This document shows, in pieces, positions 19,155 to 31,251 of a DNA stretch of 39,145 bases. The position numbers were made by a program, and so were the translations under genes. Origin of the DNA: Azolla pinnata. Lineage: Eukaryota; Streptophyta; Polypodiopsida; Salviniales; Salviniaceae. The notes beneath the pieces are model-generated. The model saw nothing but the letters and a program-made list of their open reading frames with translations. It was not told the origin of the DNA and searched no databases. Each line of letters opens with the position of its first letter. The first letter of the stretch is position 1. The DNA lies in NCBI GenBank assembly GCA_037176905.1, contig JBBBWG010032164.1, positions 1 to 39,145 on the forward strand. The letters run 5' to 3'.

Positions 19155-20065
19155 GATACACACAGAGACATGCACACGCACATGCACATACACACACATG
19201 CAACATGCACATGCACACATACACACACATGCAACATGCACATGCACACATACACATACACAAAGGCGCACATACACACATACCAAACACACACATACAC
19301 ACATACCAAACACACACATACACATACACAAATGCGCACATAACATACGCACACACACAAACATACAGAAATGCACACATGCGCATGCGCACACACACAC
19401 ACAGAAATGCACATGCACACACATAAACATACACGCAGCATGCACATGCACGTAGAACATACGCACATACGCGCATGCAAATACACACATGCACACATAG
19501 CATGCACACAACATACACACAATGCACACGCAACATGCACATGCACACGCACATACACATACACAAATGCACACACACACACACGCACGCACACATACAT
19601 ACATAAAGAACACACACACACACATACATACATAAAGAACACACACACACGCGCATGCACATACACATGCACACATAGCATACACGCAACATGCACATGC
19701 ATGCATACGCATGCACAAATGCCCAGCACATACACACACATACATACATACATAAAGAGCACACACACGCACGCACACACATACACATGCGCACATAGCA
19801 TACACACAACATGCGCATGCACAAATGCCCAACACATACATACATGCATACATACATACATACATAAAGAACACACACACACGCACGCATATACGCATGC
19901 ACACATAGCACACACGCAACATGCGCATGCACACATACGCATGCACAAATGCCCAACACATGCATACATACATGCACACACGCACACATGCATACATACA
20001 TAACGACCGACGACATGCATACACACATACCCGCACATGCATACGCATACATACACATACAAGTG
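19155..20065. repeat. ~0.9-kb CA/CATG/CATACA satellite
   Basis: The plus strand is almost wholly built from ACACAC, ACATACA, ACATGCACA and CATAAAGAACACAC segments. Larger blocks recur, such as CATACATAAAGAACACACAC (about 19593, 19622 and 19855) and CATGCACAAATGCCCA (about 19700, 19815 and 19937), showing higher-order duplication. Most of it alternates purine and pyrimidine. It ends about 290 bp upstream of the TM9 gene start codon. Long open frames on both strands (Cys/Val/Met on minus, Thr/His on plus) are by-products. Confidence 0.97.
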
Positions 20066-20358
20066 CCTTGAAGGAAGTGAAGAAAAAATAGGATTAAAAA
20101 ACGCAGAAAAGAATAAAAGGGAAATATCACCGAGCTTCCATAGCTTCTGTGCACGACGTCGTCCTCTTCTGCAGACGCAGCTCCAGAACGACGAAGATCA
20201 GCAGCAGCAGCAGCAGCAGCAGCAGACGCCGAAGCAGAAAGAGAGGAGAAGGAGACGAGCAGAAGCTCGCTGCTACCTCCTCCTCTTTCTCCTCTGCTTT
20301 CCCCCTCCCCTCCCTCTCGTTGCAGAAAGAAAGGCCACCACCGAAAGAGGAGATCGCC
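20066..20358 (+). promoter_or_regulatory. probable 5' UTR/proximal promoter of the TM9 gene with a CAG run
   Basis: This interval lies between the satellite and the start codon. It holds a (CAG)9 run at 20199-20225 and a GAGA/AGAAG-rich stretch. It is purine-rich and short of ATGs close to the start, as expected of a 5' leader. No clear TATA box was placed. Confidence 0.45.
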
Positions 20359-23300
20359 ATGCCTCCGTCCCGATGGCACCGCTCCTTCTCCTCCCTTCTC
20401 CTCCTCGTCTTCCTCCCCCTTTTCGATGGCGTTTCTGCTGGCGACTACGACCATAAGGTAAGAGGAAAAAGCTTTCTTCTGTTTCTCTCCGAGCTTGGCT
20501 CCTCACTTTCCGCTCTTCTCTCTCTCTCTCTCTCTCGCTGTATCTCCCGCTCTTTGCATCTCAAACCCTGCCCTTTGGAAGAACGAAGGTTTTGATGTTT
20601 ACTTGCGAAATTATGTAAGTTCTCTTTCTGATTTTCTTTTTCACCGTATACTTGGATCTATCTTATTGCAAGGCCGTACCTTTTGGATTCGGTTTGGTGA
20701 ATGGGATCTGATTCCTCCATTGCTGAGATTCAGATCTTGCATAGCATTTTTTTCATACGTATGAAATATTTCACTGGATGCACAGCTTGTCATCAGACGA
20801 TTTGAGTCCCACGAACAACAGGGTTGCGCATTGTTTCAAAGGGCATTGTGTTTCACCGAGTTTCAGATCTAAACAAGATTTCCATTGTGAAATCAGATTT
20901 TAGCTATATGCAGAGCTCATTTTCAGATTCTTTGAGCTAATAAGAGCAACACGATATCGCTAGATCTAAACCGTTGCTCAAGAAATACAGATTTTTTTTT
21001 ATCATGGGTACGTTTCTCTCTTACTTAACTTCGGATCTTGCAGATGTAATGTAAGTATAGCTCTCGTGTGAAGTTTTCAGACTGTATTTTAGGATACTTT
21101 TGAGTAAGTGTTTCGAAAGAATCTACATCTTTTCTCAAGGAAACATTTTCCTATTTACCAACTTCCAGATCTTGTAGATGCTATATGCACAAATTTCCTT
21201 CAGTAATGTTCAGGTTCTGTTTTGAGATTGTGTGAGCAGGAGGCTTGAAATAGCCTAAGCCCTTGACCTGAAATGTGACCTGAAATCCAACCATTCCTCT
21301 CTGACCTGAAATTATTCTCGTTCATTGAAGTTCAAATCTTACAGAACTTTGCATCAATATATAGGCAGATGTTATGTACCTTAAGTATTGAGCTCTAAAC
21401 GTTTGCTCAAGAAATGATTATATGCCTGCTGGCGAGCTTTACACGGTGCAGAATTTTCAATATTAGTGGAGCTGTGCTGCAGGAAAATTCCATAAAAATA
21501 GGCTGGTTTTAGGAAGGCCCTAGAGCCCTGCTTAGAAACGTTTCAAGCTTCTAGATCTCATCTTTTTCATGGAAGTGAGCATAACAATGGTTCTTACGTA
21601 CACTGAATCACATGGATTTATGCACTGATCATTGTATGGAGTTAATACAAAACCTGTTTTATCAAATATGTGCTCTAATTTTCAAACCTAACATTATGCA
21701 ACAAAATTACTTTGGCAGAATCTATTACCTTTTGGATGATAAGGATTGACGCTTCTTTCACTTTATTGAATGCACAGCATAGATAGCTTGGGATCTCCAG
21801 TCGGGAGTCCCTATTATGAATAATTATCTTGAGAACACTGGTTTCTTGTTATATGTAAGTAAGTTAGATTTCTTCTTCCAGTATGCAGACCAAGAACGTG
21901 TTATGCTATGGGTTAATAAGGTTGGGCCATACTACAATCCTCAGGAGACATACAATTACTATAGCTTACCATTCTGCTCGTCAGGAAATGAGAATCCTGT
22001 CCACAAGTGGGGCGGGCTTGGTGAGGTCTTAGAAGGAAATGAGCTCATTGACAGTCAAATCGACATAAAATTCAAACGTGAGATCTGTTGATTGTATTTA
22101 GGTAATTGCTATTTAGAATTAATGTGTTGGATTCTGTAAGCATTGATGCGGTGCATGGATTGCAGGAGACCTCGACAGAATCACCATATGTAAGCTTGAA
22201 TTGGATAATGGAAATGTGCAGCAATTCAAGGATGCCATTGAAAATACTTACTGGTTCGAGTTTTTCATGGGTATGAAATCTTAGAAATGTGTTCCTTTCA
22301 ATTATGTTTCTTTTTTTGCGGAAAGCATTCATCATATTATTCGGTTTGCTATGTGGAATAATACTGTGCACTGGTGGTTCATGCAGATGATCTTCCTTTG
22401 TGGGGTAAGTCTATACAGTTATCACTTGTATATATATTCACTTTTCTCTTGAACTGGCATCAGAACAATATTTGTGGATGGATGCTTATTTTACAGGATT
22501 TGTTGGTGAATATCATCCTGCAAAGAACGATGATTCAAAGCATCTCCTTTATACACATAAGAACTTTGTAATAAAGTACAACAATAACCAGGTACTATAA
22601 ATGATATGGAAGGGCAGTCAATATACCATTACGAGGCCTAGATATGATAACAATGGCTTATATAAATTCAGATAATTCAAGTGAATCTTACGCAAGACAG
22701 TCCAGCACGATTGGTTCCTGGAAAATCACTAGAGTTTACCTATTCAGTAACTTGGTTGGAGACAGACACCTCATTTGCTAGGCGTTTTGATGCATACCTG
22801 GATTACCCTTTCTTTGAGCATCAGGTATGATTGTGGGCGATCGTAGTGCTTTTGCATGCTGTGAGTTCTTTTCTTGATTCTAAAGGTTAATCAACTAGAT
22901 AATGTATCGATGTCACACTAACATTGATAAAAGTGGTGTAATTTGATGGTTATATGTTTTCTTTTCAGATCCACTGGTTCTCAATATTTAACTCCTTCAT
23001 GATGGTCATATTTCTAACTGGTTTGGTGTCAATGATCTTGATGCGAACGTTACGCAATGATTATGCCAAGTATGCTAGAGAAGAAGATGACCTGGATTCA
23101 TTGGTAATGTGCTCACGTAGAACAATCCTTTTTGTTGCTGGTTAATAATTCCATGGCTTCAGTGTGATTATCGCTTTCCTTTATCACCAGGAAAGAGATG
23201 TCAATGAGGAATCTGGCTGGAAGCTTGTGCATGGTGACGTTTTTAGGTCACCCCGACATTTAGTTGTCCTATCAGCTTTGATTGGAACAGGTGCTCAACT

Positions 23301-25012
23301 CACGGCACTCATATTTGTGGTTATCTTGCTGGCGATCATTGGGATGCTCTATGTCGGGTATGGTAAAAAACCTGATGATCAATGTTATGCGCTTGGCTAA
23401 ATATACAACTATAATGGCACATATTGAACTTAATATTGTTGATGCTCAAGATCTACTAAGGTGAGATGATATTAAGTGAACGCGAGGAAATGTCATCGTA
23501 TGATTTTTTCTAGCCAACGTGAAAATTGCCAATAGGAAGAAAATTGGAGATAAGTTTATATGTGTGTTTTGTGGCAGAGTAAAGAAAGAAGAAGAGATAC
23601 TTTAAAATACTTTCAGATCAAACATCTCTAATGTTTACTGTCTTTCATTGAACAAATCATTATTAGAATCTGTAGCTAATAGATAATAATTAAATTCGCG
23701 TTTATAACATATTTCATATAAGCTACACAGCGAGGGAATGCTGTAGTGCCATTTGGTAGTTTTATGTTATATTACTGATCTTGAACTTGAATGTGGAGTA
23801 TCTATCCTTGCTTAAGTAATGCATCAAACAATGGATTTGATCACGGATGATTGTTGAATGTTCTTTTCCATGTCAGACGAGGAGCTATTGTCACAGCTTT
23901 TATTATCTGCTATGCATTTACATCCTTCATTGCTGGATATGTGAGTGGCAGTCATTATTCAAAGAATGATGGTAAAGTGGAGTTTCCTGTTAATATCTCA
24001 AATTTCATTGATTTGTTTTATGTTTGTAATATCTAATGTATATATTTCTGGCACTTAACAGGGAAGTATTGGATTAAATCTATGCTTTTGACAGCATCAC
24101 TTTTCCCATTCTTGTGCTTTGGGATTGGTTTTGTGCTGAATTTTGTAGCTATTTATTACCATTCACTGGCAGCCATTCCATTTGGTACCATGGTATGCTA
24201 GTTTCTTATTAATTGCTGCTTATGGTCAAAGTGGTTGGTTAAAATTTGTTTTTGTACTGTAGGTTGTGGTATTTATTATATGGGCTTTCATATCTTTCCC
24301 TCTAGCATTACTTGGTACAGTGATTGGTAGGAACTGGTCTGGTGCCCCAGACAATCCCTGTCGTGTAAAGACCATTCCTCGCCCAATCCCTGAAAAGAAG
24401 TGGTATCTGACACCGACCGTCATATCTGTAATGGGGGGATTATTGCCATTTGGAAGCATATTTATTGAGATGTACTTTGTGTTCACATCCTTTTGGAACT
24501 ACAAGGTAACAACGATTCTGAATGTTGTGCTCATGTTTAGAATTCTCTACATCCGTTGAGTTGGGACTCATATATGTATGTTGCAGGTTTATTATGTTTA
24601 TGGGTTCATGTTGCTGGTGTTTGTTATACTTATCATTGTCACTGTTTGTGTTACTATTGTGGGAACGTATTTCCTGCTCAATGCTGAGAATTATCATTGG
24701 CAATGGACGTCCTTCTTGTCTGCAGCATCGACCTCTGTCTATGTCTACCTATACTCCATTTATTATTACTACATGAAGACTAAGATGTCAGGGTTTTTCC
24801 AGACGAGTTTTTATTTTGGCTACACACTAATGTTCTGCCTTGGACTTGGGATTCTCTGTGGTAAGTGCTTCATTTTCTTTTTTAAGGATATTGTTTCCTA
24901 TTTCTTTCATTTCCTGATTGTGTGTGGCTTGAACTTGTTGACAGGTGCCGTTGGTTATCTGGGGTCTTCCATGTTTGTGAGGCGAATATATAGGAATATC
25001 AAATGTGATTGA
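20359..25012 (+). CDS. TMN1: TM9SF/EMP70 nonaspanin (TMN1/EMP12-type), 13 exons, 592 aa
   Basis: Exons: 20359-20457, 21882-22077, 22166-22270, 22387-22404, 22497-22591, 22672-22824, 22969-23103, 23191-23357, 23877-23971, 24062-24192, 24263-24505, 24587-24860, 24945-25012. The product is 592 aa, close to Arabidopsis TMN1. TM9 proteins are Golgi/endosomal membrane proteins with a large lumenal domain and nine membrane spans. A signal peptide ([20 protein letters not shown], cleavage after ...GVSA) is followed by a lumenal domain with [37 protein letters not shown] and [20 protein letters not shown]. Spans begin near residue 225; later blocks include [18 protein letters not shown] and [16 protein letters not shown]. 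It ends YRNIKCD, a match to the KXD/E C-terminal Golgi-retention motif known for plant EMP12. Exon 4 is an 18-nt micro-exon whose inclusion is required for the conserved DDLPLWGF segment. The family is certain; the exact paralogue name is less so. Confidence 0.95.
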
Positions 25013-26025
25013 GTTAGACTATTTTGATAGGCTACTCCATTGGAGTCTTCTTGTTATTCTACTCGGCAGAAGTGTACACCATCAATCAGCATCCAAAGAC
25101 GATTTCTGGGGCGGTTATGGATCAATGGGTTTTCCCTCTCAGGAGGAATTTTATAAACTACTGTTTGAAATGATGAGAGCTAATGCATCTTCTCATCCTA
25201 TAAGCATCGAGAAGCCCCAGATTTGAAATTTTCTTCCAAAAGTAGTAAATTTTTTTTTTTAACATGTATTCGATTCATCGCACAATTTCTTCAATTTATG
25301 ACTTTGGTGGATCGATGTCTCTTTATGCATGAGCTGATTTTGTTGCTACCAGCACAATATGCGATGGCAATGCAGGCATTGTTATTCTTTCTTTACATAT
25401 CATACTTCTTGTAGTTTGCCCTGCAACAGAAAGGTAACCATTAAATTATAGTGAGGGTTCGCATTCACAAATTCCTTCGGAAGTTACGATCTTGAGAGTG
25501 TGGGTTCTATACATTTCAGAATCTCTTGACGGAGATTTGTTCTGTGCAGTGTATATCCATGTCTCTGCTTCATCTCCTCTTTCGTGTAGGTAGTAGAGAT
25601 GACACTCTGCGCAAAATCTTTGTGATTTGCAGGTTATGTTTGGAAGGTAATGACAACTGCTCTGACAAAGCAGAGCATGCTGCAAAATTGCCCACATCTT
25701 GAACACATAACAGCTCCAAAAAAAGGTTCAATTATTCACGCTCGACGGCAATACACGAAATACATCACTACAAAGAATGAATGGGTGGATACGGCTCTTT
25801 TACCAAAACTGTCGCAACTACCAAAACAGCCAAAAACTGCTGCAACTACCAAAACTGCCAAAAAACTGTCGCAACTTCCGATTACAGCGAGAACAACTCA
25901 AAGCACATCATCGAGGAGTTCTCATCGGCGTTTTTATAGATTGATATAGTCCACGTCGAAACACATGAATGTATCGACGTCCAGCATCAATTCATACCAA
26001 GTTCCCTCCGCTTTTCCTGTGAGAT
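25013..26025. other. TM9 3' UTR and convergent intergenic region
   Basis: This lies between the stops of the TM9 gene (+) and the carrier (-). It contains AT-rich 3'-UTR-like sequence and a short tandem array at 25803-25879 of about 2.6 copies, unit ACTGTCGCAACTACCAAAAC plus spacer, period 28-29 bp. The small open frames have no recognisable content. Confidence 0.5.
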
Positions 26026-26765
26026 TCAAGAGGAAGGAGGAGGATGTCCAAAGAGCTTCCTGACCTGCTCTAGAGTGACAAAGAGCACTACAGTGTATGG
26101 GCCCTGCCTCATCACAGTCGGAGTAAAGCCCTTATAGAGGGCTACGAAGCCTTCGGATTTCACCGTCTGGACTAAACAATCGAGAGCGATGCAAGAAGAG
26201 GCATGGCGAGATCCGCACTGCATGTTCATGTTCATGTTCATGTTCATGACGCGGGTCTTGATGACGTCGATGGGGTTCGAGACAGCAGCTGCGACGAGGC
26301 CCGCGACGAAGCTCGCGAGGACATGGAGAGGCATCTCGTCTCTGATCGCGGGGGAGCTTCGGAGCAGGCGCTGCTTGGCCTCGTCGTAGGTGGCGAGCTG
26401 GGCCGAGGTCACAGCCATGGCGCGCTGAATCGTGAGGGAAGATCCTCTCCACAGCGCTCTTGCACCCTCTTGATCGAGAATGGTGAAGAGGGCATTCCCC
26501 ACCCCCGAATAGTTGCGTCGGAGATGGGCGGGGAGCCGCCCATCGGCTTGCATTCGGACGAGGGCCAGATCCGCTGGATTCCCGATCGCTGCACCCACGC
26601 CGCCCGCAACCATGCCAGCTCCGATCCTCTTCATCAGTCCTGTACTGTTGTTTGATTCTCTGGTTGCAAGGAGCGAATCAACACCACCGCCATTGCAAAT
26701 GCCATCATCATCAGCATCATCAACATCAGCATCGACATTGTTGCTTCTGCTTCTACGGCTTTCGA

Positions 26766-26838
<73 letters not shown>

Positions 26839-27207
26839 AGGGGTAGGTCGCGTGAGGGACTCGTAGATCGCCAGGCGAGTCGACGAGTAGAGGGCTTGCC
26901 GCAGCACTGTCGCCGACACTCCCGAGAACAGCGCGAGGATGCCCTCGCTGCGCACGATCTGAGCCGCCATAGCCAGCGGCCCCCGAGCTGATGAAGCCAC
27001 GGAGGAGGAAGAAGAAGAAGGAAAGCGATGAAGCCCTTGGGGATGCAAGGCAAAGGCTGGATTTGTGGCCGCGGTGAAGGAGGAGGAGGAGGTTTGATTG
27101 GAACCGCGGAGCTGCATCCGCACCTTGACGAGGTCGAGAGGGTGGGTAGCACAGCCGGCTGCTACAGAAGCTATGGCGCCCTCCAAAAAGCTCTGGAAGC
27201 TACTCAT
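26026..27207 (-). CDS. mitochondrial dicarboxylate-type carrier (DIC/UCP subfamily), intronless, 393 aa
   Basis: This is a SLC25-type carrier of the inner mitochondrial membrane, closest to the plant DIC1-3 (PUMP4-6) group, which exchange malate, oxaloacetate, succinate and phosphate or sulfate. Three carrier repeats are seen, with signatures PLDLVKVRM (after residue 20), PADLALVRM and PIDVIKTRV. Shared plant DIC blocks include SGVSATVLRQALYS, GNPADLALVRMQADGRLP, LWRGSSLTIQRAM and GFTPTVMRQGPYTVVLFVTL. It is one exon, as known for plant DICs, and at 393 aa is about 80 longer than usual. The extra length is a Ser-rich insert in the first loop, a run of 24 Asn (residues 124-147) plus an acidic stretch between spans 2 and 3, and an expanded (MN)4M motif (residues 321-329) grown from the conserved RVMNM. 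The start ATG is followed by the conserved FLEGAIASVAAGC. Substrate is inferred from family only. Confidence 0.92.
26220..26249. repeat. CATGTT hexanucleotide expansion in the carrier
   Basis: Four in-frame CATGTT units (AACATG on the coding strand) encode alternating Met-Asn, residues 321-329. They extend the conserved VMNM segment after the third carrier signature. The frame is kept because the unit is 6 bp. Confidence 0.93.
26767..26838. repeat. (GTT)24 microsatellite coding for 24 Asn in the carrier
   Basis: A pure 72-bp GTT run reads as AAC codons on the minus strand and lies in the matrix loop between repeats 1 and 2. Identical codons show a slippage-driven expansion, so the length is probably polymorphic. 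It may also be miscounted by sequencing. Confidence 0.97.
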
Positions 27208-27716
27208 TCTACCACTCTGCTGCTTCTTCTTCTTCTACTTCTTCTACTTCCTCTGCTGCTGCTACTCTTCTTGCTCCTCTTCTTGTTCTTGTTTTGCTTC
27301 CTCCTCCTCCTCCTCCTCTTGTCGTTCTTCTTCTTCTTCTTCTTCTTCTTGTGCTGCTGCTGCTACTCTTCTTGTTCTTGTTCTTGTTCTTCTTCCCCCT
27401 CCTCTTCTTCTTATTCTTCCTCCTCCTCCTCCTCCTTCTCTTGTCGTTCTTCTTCTTCTTCTTCTTCTTCTTCTTCTGCTGCTACTCTTCTTGTTCCTCT
27501 TCTAGTTCTTGTTCTTGTTCCTCTTCTTCTTCTTCTTCTTCTTCTTCTTCTTCCTCACAAGAATGCTCTGTTGTTGGATCTGCCCTCGTTCAGAATTGCT
27601 CTGTCCTGCCTCTCTCTATGTTCTGCTCTCTTCTTCTTCTTCTTCTTCTTCTTCTTCGTCTTCCTCTTCTTCTTCTTCGTCTTCCTCTTCTTCTTCTTCT
27701 TCTTCCTCTTGTTGCC
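27208..27716. repeat. ~500-bp TTC/CTT/CCT pyrimidine-rich microsatellite complex
   Basis: Long (TTC)n and (CTC)n blocks are broken by occasional G, such as TGTTCTTGTTCTTG, and by TGCTGC units. The largest pure runs are near 27440-27478, 27520-27553 and 27632-27714. Open frames made of Leu/Ser/Phe on plus or Glu/Arg on minus are low-complexity artefacts. Confidence 0.95.
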
Positions 27717-28367
27717 CTAATTTCCTCAAAGAAACAATAGAAAACGAAAACACACAAAAAAATGGGGGCATAATCACAACAACATTGATAAATGTTTGAG
27801 AACAAATTAAAACGAACAATTAGAAGAAGAAGAAGAAGTGCATTTTTTTAAAACCAGAAGCAATGTAGTAGTCAAAAAAAGAGTAGCGGTAACAAGCTCT
27901 TGATAACAGCAAAAAACTGGTCTCATTAAAAAAACCTCTTGATTGAACCCAAGTGCAGATGCTCCGATTGCAACCCAGACGACGACCATAACATCCTCCA
28001 GCGATCGTTGCGATCCTTCGTAACGGTTTAATGCAGAAGCATTACTCGGCAGAATCGAGAACAATGGCATTTCAAGGTCTCCGAAAACTGTCGAATCGGT
28101 GCCAGCGATGCACCGTGTAAGATGTCGTCGGAAACCTCTCGCGACGAGCTTTCCGATGAGCGCGATCTCGAGGCCGGAAAACGGACTTTGAAGGATCAAA
28201 ACTTGTCCCCAAAAAAACAATTGCCATCAGATTCCGTCCTCCCAAACACACCAAACCAACAAAATTCTCTCGTGCGCTTAATTTCTTCCTCTCTCTTTCG
28301 TTTTTCCCCGTTTCTGTTGCCGTTTCTGTTGCCGTTTCTGTGCAGGCTCTCCTCTCCGATCTCCGCC
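27208..28367. promoter_or_regulatory. divergent upstream region of the carrier and coiled-coil genes
   Basis: A 1.16-kb interval separates the two start codons. From 27208 to about 27716 the plus strand is TTC/CTT/CCT-rich (GAA-rich as the carrier's 5' leader). From about 27720 to 28120 it is AT-richer with no feature. 28122-28367 is open in frame with the coiled-coil gene and contains three TTTCTGTTGCCG-like units just before its chosen start; it is more likely 5' UTR. Confidence 0.5.
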
Positions 28368-31251
28368 ATGGCCACTGCCACACTTGCATCAGCACCAGAT
28401 GCAGACGACGACGAAGAAGGAGGAGGAGGAGGAGGAGAAGATCCCAGCGATGGCGTAGCAGCAGCAGCAGCAGCAATAGTCCAAGAAGACGAAGAAGGAG
28501 ATGATGATGAAGAAGGAGATGATGGTGGTGATGGTGATGGTGATCGTGAAGACCGCCGCGATCTGCTTCCTGCGCCTTCCCCCCTCGTCCCTCGCCCTCC
28601 TTCCTCCCTTCGGCAACGTCTCCGAGCCGAAACGGAAGCGCGGAAGGCTGCCCAAGCCTCCAGGTACGACCTCCAGATCGCTTTCTCTCGCCTCAAGACC
28701 TTCGCCTTCGAAGCCGTCTGCCAGCGAGATGACGCCGTCAGGCTTCGCTCCGAGGCCGAATCGTCAAAGGAAGAGCTGGAGCGGCAGCTCGACGAAGCCG
28801 TGCGATGGAGCAATGTGCTGGTCCAGCAGAGGAACACTGCAATCAAGGAGAGGGATGAAGCCCTCCGGCAAAGGAACGATGCCGTTAGATCGTTAGAGGA
28901 GGCTTCTTTGCATAAGGATATAGCGATCCATGGCAGAGACAATTCTCGTTCGGATATGGAAGCGGCGGCAAAATTGCTTGTTGCTGGAGCTGACCTGATT
29001 ACTTCTAAGGTTTCCAGCATTAAGAAGTTTCCCATTGCACTTCCGAGGTCTTCGTCATACACAGGCCTCTCTGCCATTGCTTATGGCTTCACAAGGAGGT
29101 CTGAAGAGATCGTAAATGAATTGCTCTCTCAATATGAGATTGTTGTAAAAGAAAGATCTGCATTTTCAGAGAATACGGACCATCAGAATTACCAAGCTGC
29201 CATCAAGGTCTCTGAACTAGAGTCCAAAATTGAGGTGTTGGAAGGAAATCTGTCTAAACAGACTTCAGAGTTTGAGAACTGCTTAAAAATAATTGCAGAA
29301 AAAGAAAAGAAAGTATCGGAGATCGAATTTTTGGCTTCAAAGAAGAAAGCTGAAGATGATAATGAAAACCTCAGGCTAAGAAACGCATTGAAGCTAGCAG
29401 AAGCCGAGGCAGAAAACGTGAATCTTTCTAGCAATGAGCTATCTAAACTGATCTCGAAGCTACATGAGACGATAGCAAATCATGCAACTGTGTTTTTCCC
29501 TGCACATCTCCATTCATCCGCTGGAGCTTCATCTGTCAACAAGGCCAATGATTGCATTCGTGATTGCATCGATAAGTCGAATGAGATTCTCAAACTTTTC
29601 TCCAAACTAGCTGTAACATGGGAGGAACAATTAGACTTGAGGAAAAAGGCTTTAGAGGATACTGAAGGAACCATATCCAGGCTCATAGTGGAAAAGAAGG
29701 AAATCACGAATTTCCTTGAAAGTGCGATTGCAGCGAAACAAGAGATGTTGGAAACATTTTCCAAACTGAGTTTGGACAGTAACAACAACTTGAATACAAT
29801 AACGAAGAACAGAGACACGAGATTAGTGACTATTTCAGGAACTGCGAACTCGCTCGATGAAGAGCTAAAAGTAGAGACAGCCAGCAGAGTATGTCATGAT
29901 TTATGGATTGTGATAAGCAATATGGTGGTGAACATACCCTCAGTATTTCTGATCTCTTACTCTTTTGTCTGCTTCAAATAGATAGCTGCACTGGAGGATA
30001 GTTTAAAGATGTCCAGACAAGACATTTTTGAGCTCCAACGTTTATTAGCTGTTGCCAGGTCTTTTTATTACTTCCATCAGTTTAGATGTTAGACTGTTCC
30101 GTTAGATCATTCTTCTTATTTTTTGTGCTGTATTTCTGGATTTACCCATGGGCAGGGGTGAGGTGGAGTGGTTAAGAATAACTTTGGAACGTCAAGCAAA
30201 AGAGCTTTTGGTCAACGAAGCTAATCTCAAAGATCTTGAAGAGAAAAAGCTTCTCACAGAAGAAACTGTACGAAGTTTCTTTGTTTTAATATTTTGAAAA
30301 CCAGCATCTCAAAGCTGGAATGAAGCAACTGAATTTCCTATTGCAATATTTTGTTATGAAGATTTATGGTTTGGAGAGAGACTTGGTGGCAGCTGAAGAG
30401 GGTGCATTGATTTGGATGCAAGCTGCTGCAAAAGAGGCCAAGTCTGCGGCTCTTATGCGTGATGAGCTGGAAAGATGCCAAGAGCAAGTAAGTTCAGCTG
30501 AGAAAAGTTCAATGTTCATAGATAAAATGATGCATATTACTAATTCTGGAAGAAGTATGGAACTGCTATTATGATGGTTAGAATCGACAGATGATGTTCT
30601 TACTCTGGGACAAATAAATTTTGTATATAAAAACATGTTTCCAATTGCATTTATAGATTCTAATCAGCCTTATGAGCATTTTGTCCATTTCATTTATAGA
30701 TTCTATCTTATTTGTGTTGACTTATCGCTGAAGTGGGTGAAACACATGTCTGTACACATGTAACGGCTAGTCCTGTGCCATGGATTGTTCTGATGATAGT
30801 GCATTAGAAAACCTTAGGATCATTCATTTTTCTGAGTATGCTAACTTTTCTTTATGTTTGATAACATCCTTCTAACTGCTAATAATGGCAATGGAATCTT
30901 TATCAGATTGCTGCTTTCAAGGAGGAAATCCAAAAACTCAACAATGCATTGGAAGATTCTAACAGCAAGCTCCATTCAAAAGAAGAGATGGCGAATACTG
31001 CCATTGCTGCACGTCGTGCTGCAGAACACTCTCTTCAGATTGCAGATGACCGAGCTTTAGAATTGAGAAAGAGGATTGAAGATATGACAAGACAGTTTGA
31101 GATTTTGGATGCAACAACAGATGATGGGATGACTTCTATAGGATGGTTGGATGCATGTTGGCCTTACAAATGGCCAAGGACTAGGACAAAAAGTAACCAA
31201 AGCGGGCGGCTTGGAGCTGAAATGGAAAAGCTCATGGAGCCATTTGTATAG
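28368..31251 (+). CDS. uncharacterised plant coiled-coil protein, 5 exons, 726 aa
   Basis: Exons: 28368-29888, 29982-30058, 30156-30267, 30362-30487, 30907-31251. I recognise it only as a conserved plant long coiled-coil type and give no name. The N-terminus (MATATLASAPDADDDEEGGG) is acidic low complexity with Gly, Ala and Asp/Glu runs coded by microsatellites. From about residue 90 it is charged and heptad-rich (RQRLRAETEARKAAQASRYD, RDDAVRLRSEAESSKEELER). A conserved-looking globular patch follows (PRSSSYTGLSAIAYGFTRRS), then more coiled coil to about residue 695. The tail has clustered Trp (WLDACWPYKWP). No membrane span is clear, so the location is open; a cytoskeletal or tethering role is only a guess. 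The frame is open upstream to 28122, so a longer start is possible; 28368 was chosen for its strong GCCATGG context. The exon 4 acceptor is the least certain boundary. Confidence 0.82.

Noticed and set aside
18977-20454. Long minus-strand ORFs (361 and 471 aa) rich in Cys, Val, Met
   Set aside because: They are readings of the CA/CATG satellite, which is open in several frames on both strands; the upstream part overlaps the TM9 5' UTR and exon 1 in antisense.
27028-27740. Plus-strand Leu/Ser/Phe ORFs upstream of the carrier
   Set aside because: Low-complexity translation of the TTC/CTT tract, partly antisense to the carrier N-terminus.
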